From Rhodocyclaceae bacterium (lineage in GTDB: Bacteria > Pseudomonadota > Gammaproteobacteria > Burkholderiales > Rhodocyclaceae), in the NCBI GenBank assembly GCA_026646875.1, contig JAPKHL010000009.1:1-57924 (forward strand): a stretch of 57,924 bases of DNA, read 5' to 3'. A program made the position numbers and the translations under genes. Below are positions 10,793 to 21,416 of the stretch, piece after piece. Within the stretch, counting starts at the first letter, position 1; each line of letters opens with the position of its first letter. The notes below the pieces were generated by a model. That model did not search any database. It saw only the letters and a list, made by a program, of their open reading frames with translations, and was not told the DNA's origin.

Positions 10793-10822
10793 ATTAGACA
10801 GGCCGTACCCCGCTCTTGTCAA
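10793..10822 (-). promoter_or_regulatory. Sigma70-type promoter of rpmH-rnpA-yidD-yidC-mnmE
   Basis: On the minus strand a perfect -35 TTGACA (10817-10822) is followed after 18 bp by TCTAAT (10793-10798), five of six to the -10 consensus. The -10 lies about 37 bp from the rpmH ATG. A perfect DnaA box sits 20 bp upstream of the -35. Confidence 0.75.
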
Positions 10823-10842
10823 GCCCAAATTTTTCCCGTTCC

Positions 10843-10851
10843 TGTGGATAA
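10843..10851. promoter_or_regulatory. Perfect DnaA box between rpmH and dnaA
   Basis: TGTGGATAA, the reverse complement of TTATCCACA. It lies in the 304-bp divergent region between rpmH and dnaA. A candidate dnaA -10, TAGAAT (10868-10873), has its -35 position (TGGATA, 10845-10850) inside this box, which would let DnaA repress its own gene; that promoter is inferred. The rest of the gap includes an A-rich stretch at 10900-10935 and no gene. Confidence 0.8.
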
Positions 10852-11060
10852 CTCAAGCGCAAACGGTTAGAATTGGCCCTTCGCAGTTTCTGCCGGATGC
10901 GCAAAATAATGTTTAAAAACAAAAACAAGCGCCATCCAACCCAAGGCATTTCAAGAACTTCCCGGCTCCGGCGCGCATGCCCCGGGCTGTTGCGCGGGAC
11001 GTGTCGAATCGACGATGCGTCCCGGTTTCGCCAATTCAGGATCGCATCGTATCGCCCGCA

Positions 11061-12464
11061 ATGAGTAGTTTCTGGACTTCCTGCCTGAGCCAGTTCGAAC
11101 AGGAACTGCCGCCTCAGCAATTCAACACCTGGATTCGCCCCCTGCGCATGGAAGGCGAGGAGGACGCGGCCAATGGTCTGCGTCTCGTGGCGCCCAACGG
11201 CTTCATCCTGAAATGGGTCAAGGAACGCTATCTGAGCCGCATCGAGGAGCTTGGCAGCGCCTATTTCTCGGTGCCGGTCTCGATCTCGCTGGCGCTCGGC
11301 GAGCGCAAGACGGCTCCGGCCGTTTCGGCGGGGACGAGCGCACCGCTGGCCTCCCCTGCCCCGGCGGTCCCGGCACGCCCCGGGAGCAGCACGGCCGCGT
11401 CCGCGCCGGCGGCGGTTTCCCGCACCCCGTCGAGCTACGAGAAGACCCGCCTGATTCCGGGATTCACCTTCGACAACCTGATCGTCGGCAAGGCCAACGA
11501 CCTTGCCCGCGCCGCAGCGACGCAGGTCGCGCACAACCCGGGCGGCGCGGCCTACAACCCGCTGTTCATCTACGGCGGGGCCGGCCTCGGCAAGACCCAC
11601 CTTGTACACGCCATCGGCAACCAGATCCTGGCGCACAACCCGGACAAGGTGGTGCGCTATGTACACGCCGAGGATTACTACTCCGACGTCGTGCGCGCCT
11701 ATCAGCAGAAATCGTTCGATGTGTTCAAGCGCTACTACCGCTCGCTCGACGTGCTGCTGCTCGACGACGTGCAGTTCTTCAACGGCAAGAACCGCACGCA
11801 GGAAGAATTCTTCTTCGTCTTCAACGCGCTGATCGAGGCCCGCAAGCAGATCGTGATCAGCTGCGACACCTATCCGAAGGACATCTCGGGGCTCGAGGAC
11901 CGGCTGATCACCCGCTTCGACTGGGGCCTGACGGTGCAGATCGAGCCGCCGGAAACCGAGATGCGCGTCGCCATCCTGAAGAAGAAGGCGGAGGCCGAGG
12001 GGGTTTCGCTCGACGACGAGGTGGCCTTCTTCATCGCCAAGCACCTGCGCTCCAACGTCCGCGAACTGGAGGGCGCGCTCAAGAAGGTTCTCGCGTACTC
12101 CTCCTTCCACGGCCGCCGCATCGCGCTCGACCTCGCCAAGGAAGCGCTGAAGGACGTGATCGGCGCGGTCAACCGCCAGATCACCGTGGAGAACATCCAG
12201 AAGACGGTCGCCGACTACTTCAAGATCAAGGTTTCCGACCTCTTCTCGAAGAAGCGCACACGGGTCATCGCCCGCCCGCGCCAGGTTGCGATGTGGCTGG
12301 CCAAGGATCTCACCTCGCAGAGCTACCCGTCGATCGGCGAGGCCTTCGGCGGGCGCGATCACACCACGGTGCTGCACGCGGTGCGCACCATCGAATCGCT
12401 GCGGGCCAAGGACAACGAGTTGAATCACGACCTGCACGTTCTCCTGCAGGTGCTGAAGGGCTGA
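11061..12464 (+). CDS. dnaA: Chromosomal replication initiator protein DnaA
   Basis: 467-residue AAA+ initiator that binds DnaA boxes, melts oriC and loads DnaB. Domain I begins [21 protein letters not shown]; a Pro/Ala/Ser-rich linker covers about residues 90-130; the AAA+ domain shows Walker [14 protein letters not shown] and Walker [11 protein letters not shown]; the C-terminal DNA-binding domain has the DnaA signature [13 protein letters not shown] start it at 11061 because this gives the conserved domain I opening; the frame runs 28 codons further upstream without similarity. It is divergent from rpmH and 211 bp upstream of dnaN, with DnaA boxes on both sides, so autoregulation is likely. 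Confidence 0.98.
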   Translation: MSSFWTSCLSQFEQELPPQQFNTWIRPLRMEGEEDAANGLRLVAPNGFILKWVKERYLSRIEELGSAYFSVPVSISLALGERKTAPAVSAGTSAPLASPAPAVPARPGSSTAASAPAAVSRTPSSYEKTRLIPGFTFDNLIVGKANDLARAAATQVAHNPGGAAYNPLFIYGGAGLGKTHLVHAIGNQILAHNPDKVVRYVHAEDYYSDVVRAYQQKSFDVFKRYYRSLDVLLLDDVQFFNGKNRTQEEFFFVFNALIEARKQIVISCDTYPKDISGLEDRLITRFDWGLTVQIEPPETEMRVAILKKKAEAEGVSLDDEVAFFIAKHLRSNVRELEGALKKVLAYSSFHGRRIALDLAKEALKDVIGAVNRQITVENIQKTVADYFKIKVSDLFSKKRTRVIARPRQVAMWLAKDLTSQSYPSIGEAFGGRDHTTVLHAVRTIESLRAKDNELNHDLHVLLQVLKG

Positions 12465-12675
12465 ACGGGCAGTGGATAAGTGTTCGTTTTTGTTGTGGAT
12501 GGTGGGTGGAGAAGTGCTTTCGGGCAGGCCTGTGGATAAATAATGCAGTTCGATCCACAGCGCGATACAGGCGTTTCCCAGCCCGGAAAAATTGGTTCAA
12601 ATCATTGAAATGCAATAGTTAAATAGAGATATCCACAGAATTGTCTCTGAGATTGTCTTTATAGGATTTGTATAT
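12465..12675. other. Candidate oriC (dnaA-dnaN intergenic region)
   Basis: This 211-bp gap contains one perfect DnaA box, TGTGGATAA (12531-12539), and two with one mismatch, AGTGGATAA (12471-12479) and ATATCCACA (12629-12637). Weaker copies are at 12494-12502 and 12551-12559. The right half (about 12590-12680) is strongly AT-rich next to GC-rich genes and could be the unwinding element. The dnaA-dnaN gap is a common oriC site; whether this or the mnmE-side cluster is the active origin cannot be decided here. Confidence 0.65.
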
Positions 12676-13794
12676 ATGGTCTTGATTAACACCCAACGCG
12701 ACACGCTGCTGTCGCCGCTGCAGTCGGTTTCCGGGATCGTCGAAAAGCGGCACACGCTGCCCATCCTTTCGAACGTCCTGCTCGAGAAGAAGGGCGACAC
12801 GCTCACCCTGCTCGCCACCGACGTCGAAATCCAGGTCACCACATCGACCAGCGTCGAGCTCGGCGATGGCGACGGTGCCGTCACCGTGGGCGCGCGCAAG
12901 CTGCAGGACATCCTGCGCTCGCTGCCCGAGTCCGCCAAGGTCAGCCTCGTGCTCGAGGACAAGCGCCTGCAGGTGCGTGCCGGCAAGAGCCGCTTCAGCC
13001 TGCAGACCCTGCCGGCGGCGGATTTCCCGCGCATGGCGATCAACGAGAGCGGACTGCGCAAGTTCACCGTGACGCAGCGGCAGTTCCGCCAACTGCTCGC
13101 GCAGACGCAGTACGCGATGGCCGCGCAGGACGTCCGCTACTACCTGAACGGCCTGCTGCTGCTGGTCGAGGACGGCGAACTGCGCGCGGTGGCTACCGAC
13201 GGTCACCGCCTCGCCTACGCCAGCATGCCGCTGGAGGCCGCCGAAGCCCCGGCCGGCGAACGGCTCGAACTGATCCTGCCGCGCAAGACCGTGCTCGAAC
13301 TCAACCGCCTGCTTGCCGACAATGACGAGCCGCTGACGATCGAGATGGCCAGCAACCAGATCCGCTTCAGCTTCGGCCACATCGTGCTGGTTTCCAAACT
13401 GATCGACGGCAAGTTCCCCGACTACCAGCGGGTGATCCCGGCCTCGCTGAAGAACGTGGTCACGCTCGAGCGCACCGCCCTGCTGCAATCCATGGTGCGC
13501 GCGGCGATCCTGACCAACGAGAAGTTCCGCGGCGTGCGCCTGGTGCTGGGTGACGGCAGCCTCAAGATCATGGCCGCCAACGCCGAGCAGGAGGAAGCGC
13601 AGGAGGAACTGGAAGTCGATTACAGCGGCGATCCGCTCGACGTCGGCTTCAACGTCGGCTACCTGCTCGACGTGCTCAACAATACCTCGGTCGATAATAT
13701 CCAGTGGGGCTTCAACGACGCCAACTCGAGCGCCCTGCTGATGGTTCCCGGCAACGACCGCTTCAAGTACGTCGTCATGCCGATGCGCATCTGA
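12676..13794 (+). CDS. dnaN: DNA polymerase III subunit beta (sliding clamp)
   Basis: 372-residue sliding clamp that encircles DNA and tethers polymerase III; length and three-domain layout are standard. Recognisable segments are the start MVLINTQRDTLLSPLQSV with VSGIVEKRHTLPILSNVL, the middle RQLLAQTQYAMAAQDVRYYLNG, FPDYQRVIP, and the C-terminus KYVVMPMRI, the conserved clamp ending that contacts partner proteins. It begins at ATG 12676, right after the AT-rich half of the candidate origin; the ribosome-binding site is weak (AGGA about 10 bp upstream). gyrB follows after 58 bp that hold a parS site. Confidence 0.98.
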   Translation: MVLINTQRDTLLSPLQSVSGIVEKRHTLPILSNVLLEKKGDTLTLLATDVEIQVTTSTSVELGDGDGAVTVGARKLQDILRSLPESAKVSLVLEDKRLQVRAGKSRFSLQTLPAADFPRMAINESGLRKFTVTQRQFRQLLAQTQYAMAAQDVRYYLNGLLLLVEDGELRAVATDGHRLAYASMPLEAAEAPAGERLELILPRKTVLELNRLLADNDEPLTIEMASNQIRFSFGHIVLVSKLIDGKFPDYQRVIPASLKNVVTLERTALLQSMVRAAILTNEKFRGVRLVLGDGSLKIMAANAEQEEAQEELEVDYSGDPLDVGFNVGYLLDVLNNTSVDNIQWGFNDANSSALLMVPGNDRFKYVVMPMRI

Positions 13795-13822
13795 GGCCGC
13801 CCCGGACTCCCCCTGCAGCAGT

Positions 13823-13838
13823 CGTTTCACGTGAAACA
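13823..13838. promoter_or_regulatory. parS site (ParB-binding) upstream of gyrB
   Basis: CGTTTCACGTGAAACA, 15 of 16 bases of the parS consensus TGTTTCACGTGAAACA. It lies between dnaN and gyrB, ending 14 bp before the gyrB ATG and running into its AGGA ribosome-binding site. ParB loaded here would organise the origin region for segregation. Confidence 0.93.
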
Positions 13839-13846
13839 GGATTTGA

Positions 13847-16324
<2,478 letters not shown>

Positions 16325-16393
16325 TTTTGTAGGTTCTCAAGAATGTTTAGATTTTTCTCACATTCTTAGATCTGGTTAGATTTTCAGATCACG

Positions 16394-16420
16394 AAGGCCA
16401 TCCAGCTTGGATGGCCTTTT
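16394..16420 (+). terminator. Intrinsic terminator after gyrB
   Basis: Ten-bp stem AAGGCCATCC (16394-16403) and GGATGGCCTT (16409-16418) with a 5-nt loop AGCTT, followed by TTTTCTTTG. It closes the dnaN-gyrB transcription unit. Confidence 0.9.
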
Positions 16421-16555
16421 CTTTGTATGGCAGGAGATCGGCCAATGCGGTCTTTCATGTGTTGGTCTCAACAGGTCTGCAATGAGCAAGCATGCAGTCG
16501 TTCTTCACCATCCCTACATCCAAACATGGATTAACGCCGCTCAAATGACCAATAA

Positions 16556-16581
16556 GGGAGAGACTCGACAGGGTCTCTCCC
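16556..16581 (-). terminator. Probable terminator of the CoiA-like gene
   Basis: Nine-bp stem GGGAGAGAC (16556-16564) and GTCTCTCCC (16573-16581) with an 8-nt loop, 11 bp after the stop of the minus-strand CoiA-like gene. Read on the minus strand it is followed by TTATT. The weak T-run lowers confidence. Confidence 0.6.
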
Positions 16582-16592
16582 TAGCCAAACAC

Positions 16593-17534
16593 TTAAATTA
16601 CCTCGGGGGGCTGTCCCGATCTTTCTCCAAGCTCTCGAAGCAACCATGATTTTGCTTCGAGAGGCACCAGCCAATTCTTAAATCGTGGCTGCCAGCGACC
16701 GCCCAATGACTGCATGATTGATTTAATCAGCACATTCAGCTCTGGATCGTAGGGCGACCAAATGGCAAGCCCGAATGGACGTTCAATCACATCAACCATC
16801 CTATTCTTTACCCAAAAGCGAGTTCTAGGAGCTTTTGCGACCGATGTGCAGACCGCTTCCTGCGCAGGAAGCGGAGTAGCAAGGGCGGCTTGCAATGCAG
16901 AGGCTTGTGCCTCGTCGTGAAGTGCTTTCTCATCGAGGAAATGCACCCAACACTTATTCAATGCATGCTCGATCACGTGCTCGGCAAGCAGCTCCCAGGT
17001 CCAACGCTCTCCCTGGAAATTCGCTAGATCAATCTCAATTGTCGGAAGACCAAGCTTCTCCAAAACTGCTTGCTTGTCGGGATCGACAAAGTGAGTCACT
17101 GCGACCTCCACAAAAAGCATCGTAGTGCCTACTACGGCAACGATGTCCGGCCTGATCTGGCCGACACTCTTCTCCGACGCCACCTCCGTAAAATCCACCC
17201 AGCGCTCAGGACGATAAGTGCTCCCTATCCCGACGCGCCCATCTGGTAGCCTGACCTCCTTCTGAATACGGATTTCGGGCACTGTCATGCCGCGATGCTC
17301 CAGAAGTAGCTGCTTCGCAGCGAGATGCAGCGCTGTCTCAAGCCCACCCTCGCACTCGCTGTCCGCTACATGCGCAAAATGCCACTCTCGAATGTCACCT
17401 TGGCGAGCGATTACCGCTTCTCTGCAGCAAGGGCAGACACATTCGCACGCTAGCCCCCGAGCCACTTCATCGACGGACCGAATCCGGCCTTCCTTGTCCA
17501 TGGCAAATGATTGAAGCAAACTCCGATTTTCCAT
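16593..17534 (-). CDS. CoiA-like zinc-ribbon nuclease family protein
   Basis: 313 residues resembling the competence-protein CoiA family. Near the N-terminus is a paired-Cys element, CECVCPCCREAVIARQG, followed by the family hallmark WHFAHVADSECEGGLETALHLAAKQ. A possible PD-(D/E)xK-type nuclease core follows: RPDIVAVVGTTMLFVEVAVTHF (key residues D, E and V-T-H). In Firmicutes CoiA acts in natural transformation, but CoiA-like proteins in proteobacteria often lie in mobile or defence contexts. The start at 17534 is set by an AAGGAG site 7 bp upstream; a longer frame to 17573 overlaps the neighbour. GC content is visibly below that of gyrB and pit. It is divergent from the membrane protein gene, with 18 bp between starts. 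Confidence 0.65.
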   Translation of the reverse strand: MENRSLLQSFAMDKEGRIRSVDEVARGLACECVCPCCREAVIARQGDIREWHFAHVADSECEGGLETALHLAAKQLLLEHRGMTVPEIRIQKEVRLPDGRVGIGSTYRPERWVDFTEVASEKSVGQIRPDIVAVVGTTMLFVEVAVTHFVDPDKQAVLEKLGLPTIEIDLANFQGERWTWELLAEHVIEHALNKCWVHFLDEKALHDEAQASALQAALATPLPAQEAVCTSVAKAPRTRFWVKNRMVDVIERPFGLAIWSPYDPELNVLIKSIMQSLGGRWQPRFKNWLVPLEAKSWLLRELGERSGQPPEVI

Positions 17535-17552
17535 TCCGTTTCTCCTTTTCAA

Positions 17553-18617
17553 ATGAGCGATACCGCTGTCCATTTTTCCGACCTAGACGCCACGGAACAG
17601 GGGGTAAAGGGGGTTGAAACGGGGTTTGATGCAACCGATCTCTTTGTTTTTCTTGGGGAACGAGCTTCTGCCTGGAAGGAGTGTGCGAACCTCAATGTGC
17701 AGTTGTTGCGCGCGCTCTGCCAGCTCTCAATCGGCGACCCGCAGAAGGCGAAAATCGGATTCACCTCGCTGGAGATCGTCCACGCAATTTCGAAGATTCG
17801 AGGACGCCCGTGGTCTGATGCCAAGGACAAAGAGCGGATGTCGGACGACGTCCGACAGCAGTGGAACAAGCTTCAGAAGACTTGGGAAAGCAAAGGCGAA
17901 GGGATCGGCCAACAGTTTTCTGACGCAGGCCTCTCCTACATCCCTCTCCTTAAGAAGATCGAAGGCGGCGGTACCGGTAATCTGACCCTGCATCGCATAG
18001 AGTGGGTCCTGCCCGATGTCGCCCGACCTCCTACTGAATTGACGATTGCAGCCCCAGCCAGTTCGGATGGTCCAACGACCATCCGGTATGTGTGCGAAGA
18101 CATCCAGGAGGCCAATCCATTTGCTCGCATCTTTACCAGAGGCTATTTCTTGGTGGGCTGGCGAAAGCATCTTTATATCGCCGTGCTGGCCGTACCACTG
18201 ATACTTCTCTGGCTGATGTTAGTTCAGGTGACGTTCGGAATCACATGGTCTTATGTTGTGGGCACCAGAAACGTCCTGTCTTCTCTTTTCTCGCTGGGTG
18301 TGATGTATTGGGCATTCTGGGCTTGTCTTGGCCCCCTGTATAAGCTCGGCACCGACAAGATCGTCATTGCTCCCTGGTGGATGCAGTCGACGGAGGAAGA
18401 TCGACTTTTAGAACGGCGAGCGCCGCCCCGCCATTCAGAAAAATCCATCAAAGCCGTCCGTTACGTTGCGACCTGTCCGCTGTGCGGTGGGAAGGTCTTC
18501 GCCACCAAAGGCCGCTGGGAATTCCTTGGCAGGATTGTGGGGCGCTGTGAAGAGACGCCGGTAGAGCATGTCTTTTCCTTTGACCACGTCACCCGTAACG
18601 GTCGCAATCTACGGTAA
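17553..18617 (+). CDS. Uncharacterised two-helix membrane protein with C-terminal CxxC element
   Basis: 354 residues; I do not recognise a characterised family. Residues about 40-155 are soluble and could be a winged-helix-like domain (segments NVQLLRALCQLSIG, QQWNKLQKTWESKGEGIGQQ). Two hydrophobic helices follow, LYIAVLAVPLILLWLMLVQV and VLSSLFSLGVMYWAFWACLG, then a cytoplasmic-looking tail with CPLCGGKVFATKGRWEFLG and a later Cys, possibly half of a zinc ribbon. The ATG at 17553 lacks a clear ribosome-binding site; a TTG at 17511 would add 14 residues and overlap the CoiA-like gene. Reduced GC and IS debris downstream point to acquisition. Its pairing with the divergent CoiA-like nuclease suggests a joint role, not proven. 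Confidence 0.6.
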   Translation: MSDTAVHFSDLDATEQGVKGVETGFDATDLFVFLGERASAWKECANLNVQLLRALCQLSIGDPQKAKIGFTSLEIVHAISKIRGRPWSDAKDKERMSDDVRQQWNKLQKTWESKGEGIGQQFSDAGLSYIPLLKKIEGGGTGNLTLHRIEWVLPDVARPPTELTIAAPASSDGPTTIRYVCEDIQEANPFARIFTRGYFLVGWRKHLYIAVLAVPLILLWLMLVQVTFGITWSYVVGTRNVLSSLFSLGVMYWAFWACLGPLYKLGTDKIVIAPWWMQSTEEDRLLERRAPPRHSEKSIKAVRYVATCPLCGGKVFATKGRWEFLGRIVGRCEETPVEHVFSFDHVTRNGRNLR

Positions 18618-18708
18618 GAGGTTGAAGGAGGGTGAAGCCGAGAACGCCAAGCTCAAATAGCGGCTGGCTGAATCGATTCTGGCTGCAGAGGCGCCGAAAG
18701 CGGCTTTG
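18616..18708 (+). pseudogene. IS3-family OrfA remnant, C-terminal piece
   Basis: Starting inside the stop of the preceding gene, the frame reads KRLKEGEAENAKLK, a stop (TAG 18658-18660), then RLAESIL. This matches the leucine-zipper end of IS3-family OrfA (pattern KRLKELEAENAKLKxLLAE). It is interrupted by the stop and its partner N-terminal piece lies downstream instead of upstream, so the element is scrambled and dead. Confidence 0.65.
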
Positions 18709-18724
18709 AGTCGAGCGGTCGCAC

Positions 18725-18942
18725 TGATGTGCCCCCCGTAATCAGTGCCAACAGCAATTGAGTAGGGTCCCTTTTCGAGAAGGAGAATGGACATGCTCTT
18801 TCTTCGGAAGAGCAGATCATCGGGTTTCTGAAGCAGGCGGAGGCTGCTGTTCCTGTCAAGGAGTTGCGCCGGCAACACGGTTTCACGGACGTCTCGTTCT
18901 ACGCTTGCTGGGATGACTGTGCCGGACGCCAAGCGTTACCGA
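18725..18942 (+). mobile_element. IS3-family left end with broken OrfA N-terminus
   Basis: TGATGTGCCCCCCG (18725-18738) resembles an IS3-type terminal repeat. It is followed by a leader with AGAAGGAGA and ATG at 18793. One frame then reads SEEQIIGFLKQAEAAVPVKEL and RRQHGFTDVSFY, the OrfA helix-turn-helix; a second frame continues GMTVPDAKRYR. The ATG is out of frame with SEEQ and there is a further shift after SFY, so at least two frameshifts. No orfB and no right end are present. The 18618-19097 gap holds only this debris and the start of the pit leader. Confidence 0.7.
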
Positions 18943-19097
18943 CGCATCCCCCTTCCCCCCACAAATACCTCGATCCCCCCTCCCCTGCTCTGAGATAATC
19001 CGCGCTGGCGTTTTCGCGGTGCGGGGTGGTCCGTGCGCCGCGCTGCGGGGCGGATGCCCTGTTGGCGGGATGCCGCGCCTTCTACCGAGCAGTTTTC

Positions 19098-20573
19098 ATG
19101 ATCGAGCTATTTTCCCTCCACGATCCCTGGCTGATGGTCAGCCTGGTGGTCGCTCTTGCCTTCGTTCTCGCCTTCGAGTTCATCAACGGGTTTCACGATA
19201 CGGCCAACGCGGTGGCCACGGTGATCTACACGCGGGCGATGACGCCCTACGTGGCGGTGATTTCCTCGGGCATCTTCAATTTTCTCGGTGTGCTGCTCGG
19301 CGGTGTGGGGGTGGCCTACGCGATCGTGCATCTGTTGCCGGTCGAGCTCCTGATCGACGTGGATACCGGGCGCGGGCTGGCGATGGTCTTCTCGATGCTG
19401 GCGGCGGCCATTGCCTGGAACCTTGGCACCTGGTACGTCGGGATTCCCGCCTCGAGCTCGCATACGCTGATCGGTTCGATCCTCGGCGTGGGCCTGGCCA
19501 ATGCCTTCATCACCGGGATCAGCGTGGCGGACGGGGTCAACTGGCAGAAGGCGATCGACATCGCGATTTCGCTGGTGGCGTCGCCGCTGGCCGGTTTCCT
19601 GGTCGCCGGGCTGATCCTGATCGTGCTCCGCTGGTACAAGCCGCGTTCCTCGATGCATGTGACGCCGGAGGCGCGCAAGGATGGCATGGGCAAGAAGCAT
19701 CCGCCGTTCTGGAACCGGCTGGTGCTGGTTCTCTCGGCGATGGGGGTGAGCTTCGTGCACGGTTCGAACGACGGGCAGAAGGGCATCGGCCTGATCATGC
19801 TGGTGCTGATCGGCATCGTGCCGGCGCAGTTTGCGCTCAACCTCAACAGCAGCAGTTACGACATCGCGCGGACGCGCGATTCGGCGCAGATTCTCGGCGA
19901 GTTCTACCAGCGCAACGCGGCCACGCTGTCCGGCTACCTTGCCCTCGGCAAGCGCAACGGTTCGGATCTGCCCGCGCTGTACCGCTGCGAGCCGGAGCAG
20001 ACGGAGATCACGCTGGCCGCTCTCGAGCGCACGCTGGCGGGGGTGAAGAATTACGCGGATCTCGCGCCGCAGGCGCGCATCGACGTGCGCCGCTACATCC
20101 TCTGTCTCGACGATACGGCGCGCAAGGTCGGCAAGCTGGGCTTCCTGCCCGCCGCCGAGAAGCGCGAGCTGGCGCACCTGCGCAAGGATCTTTCCACTTC
20201 GACGCAGTACGCGCCGTTCTGGGTGGTGATTGCCGTGGCGCTGGCGCTCGGCATCGGCACCATGGTCGGCTGGAAGCGCGTGGTGCTCACCGTCGGCGAG
20301 AAGATCGGCAAGCAGGGCATGACCTACGCCCAGGGGATGAGCGCGCAGGTGACGGCGGCGATGGCGATCGGCCTGGCCAACGTGTTCTCGCTGCCGGTGT
20401 CGACCACGCACGTGCTGTCCTCCGGCGTGGCCGGAACCATGGTGGCCAACCGCAGTGGCCTGCAGGGCGAGACGATCACCCACATCCTGCTGGCGTGGGT
20501 GCTCACGCTGCCGATCACGATCCTGCTGTCGGCCGCCTTCTACTGGCTGGCCCATCATTTCTTCATCGCCTGA
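19098..20573 (+). CDS. Inorganic phosphate transporter, PiT family
   Basis: 491-residue inner-membrane carrier for inorganic phosphate, probably as a metal-phosphate complex with protons, like PitA. The two family repeats are clear: GFHDTANAVATVIYTRAM near residue 33 and the C-terminal ANVFSLPVSTTHVLSSGVAG. A hydrophilic loop of about 130 residues (roughly 250-385) separates the halves, as in PitA. Start chosen at ATG 19098 (MIELFSLHDPWLMVSLVVAL) because the frame upstream is Arg/Ala-rich and lacks similarity. It follows the IS debris and lies 35 bp upstream of the RsuA-type gene, so the two may be cotranscribed. Confidence 0.93.
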   Translation: MIELFSLHDPWLMVSLVVALAFVLAFEFINGFHDTANAVATVIYTRAMTPYVAVISSGIFNFLGVLLGGVGVAYAIVHLLPVELLIDVDTGRGLAMVFSMLAAAIAWNLGTWYVGIPASSSHTLIGSILGVGLANAFITGISVADGVNWQKAIDIAISLVASPLAGFLVAGLILIVLRWYKPRSSMHVTPEARKDGMGKKHPPFWNRLVLVLSAMGVSFVHGSNDGQKGIGLIMLVLIGIVPAQFALNLNSSSYDIARTRDSAQILGEFYQRNAATLSGYLALGKRNGSDLPALYRCEPEQTEITLAALERTLAGVKNYADLAPQARIDVRRYILCLDDTARKVGKLGFLPAAEKRELAHLRKDLSTSTQYAPFWVVIAVALALGIGTMVGWKRVVLTVGEKIGKQGMTYAQGMSAQVTAAMAIGLANVFSLPVSTTHVLSSGVAGTMVANRSGLQGETITHILLAWVLTLPITILLSAAFYWLAHHFFIA

Positions 20574-20608
20574 GCGGTCCAGCCGGGGCATCCTTCCGCG
20601 AGCTTTCG

Positions 20609-21316
20609 ATGACGCTTGAACGTTTGCTGCAGTCGCAGGGTTTCGGCAGCCGGCGCGAATGCCGGGGGCTGGTGCTGGCCGGGCGAGTCTGCGTGGCCGG
20701 GGTGCCCTGCGACGATCCGGGGGCCGAGTTCGATCCCGAGGGGCTGCGCTTCACGGTCGACGGCGAGGAATGGGGCTGGCACCGCCAGGTCTATCTGGCG
20801 CTGCACAAGCCGGCCGGCTACGAGGTTTCCAACCGGCCGCAGCATCATCCGAGCGTGTTCTCGCTGCTGCCGGTGCCGCTGCGCGAGCGCGGCGTGCAGG
20901 CGGTCGGCCGGTTGGACGAGGACACCACCGGGCTGCTGCTGCTTTCCGACGACGGGCAGTTCATCCACACCTACAGCTCGCCGAAGAAGAAGGTGCCCAA
21001 GGTCTACGAGGTGACGACGCGGCATCCGGTGGAGACGGCACAGGTGGCAGCGCTGCTCGCCGGCGTGCAGCTGCACGACGAGCCGGCGCCCATCGCGGCG
21101 GCGGCCTGCGAGCGGGTGGCGGAACACCACCTGCGGCTGACCGTCACCGAGGGCAAGTATCACCTCGTCAAGCGCATGGTGGCGGCCGCCGGCAACCGCG
21201 TCGAGGCCCTGCACCGCTCGCGTATCGGCGGGCTGGCGCTGCCGCCCGGGCTGGCGCCGGGGCTCTGGCGCTGGCTGGATGCCGCCGACCTCGCCCGTCT
21301 CGCCGAACCCTCCTGA
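20609..21316 (+). CDS. rsuA: RsuA-type 16S rRNA pseudouridine synthase
   Basis: 235 residues. An N-terminal S4 RNA-binding domain (MTLERLLQSQGFGSRRECRGL) precedes the pseudouridine synthase domain, with the catalytic motif GRLDEDTTGLLLLSDDG; its Asp attacks the uridine. KYHLVKRMVAAAGNRVEALHR is the conserved distal element. The whole fits RsuA, which modifies U516 of 16S rRNA, better than the large-subunit RluB/RluE enzymes, but the paralogues are close. ATG at 20609 follows pit by 35 bp. No strong ribosome-binding site is visible. Confidence 0.85.
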   Translation: MTLERLLQSQGFGSRRECRGLVLAGRVCVAGVPCDDPGAEFDPEGLRFTVDGEEWGWHRQVYLALHKPAGYEVSNRPQHHPSVFSLLPVPLRERGVQAVGRLDEDTTGLLLLSDDGQFIHTYSSPKKKVPKVYEVTTRHPVETAQVAALLAGVQLHDEPAPIAAAACERVAEHHLRLTVTEGKYHLVKRMVAAAGNRVEALHRSRIGGLALPPGLAPGLWRWLDAADLARLAEPS

Positions 21317-21416
21317 AGTCGCTTCACGGCTGCTTTGCGTCCATTTCCGCGTGGCGGGTTGCCGCTCGTCGCCGTCCGGGGCATGATTGATCGGATCAAT
21401 CCCCGGAGGAATTCCG

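Noticed and set aside
16407..16649. 80-codon frame after gyrB
   Set aside because: It starts inside the gyrB terminator stem, has no ribosome-binding site and overlaps the end of the CoiA-like gene.
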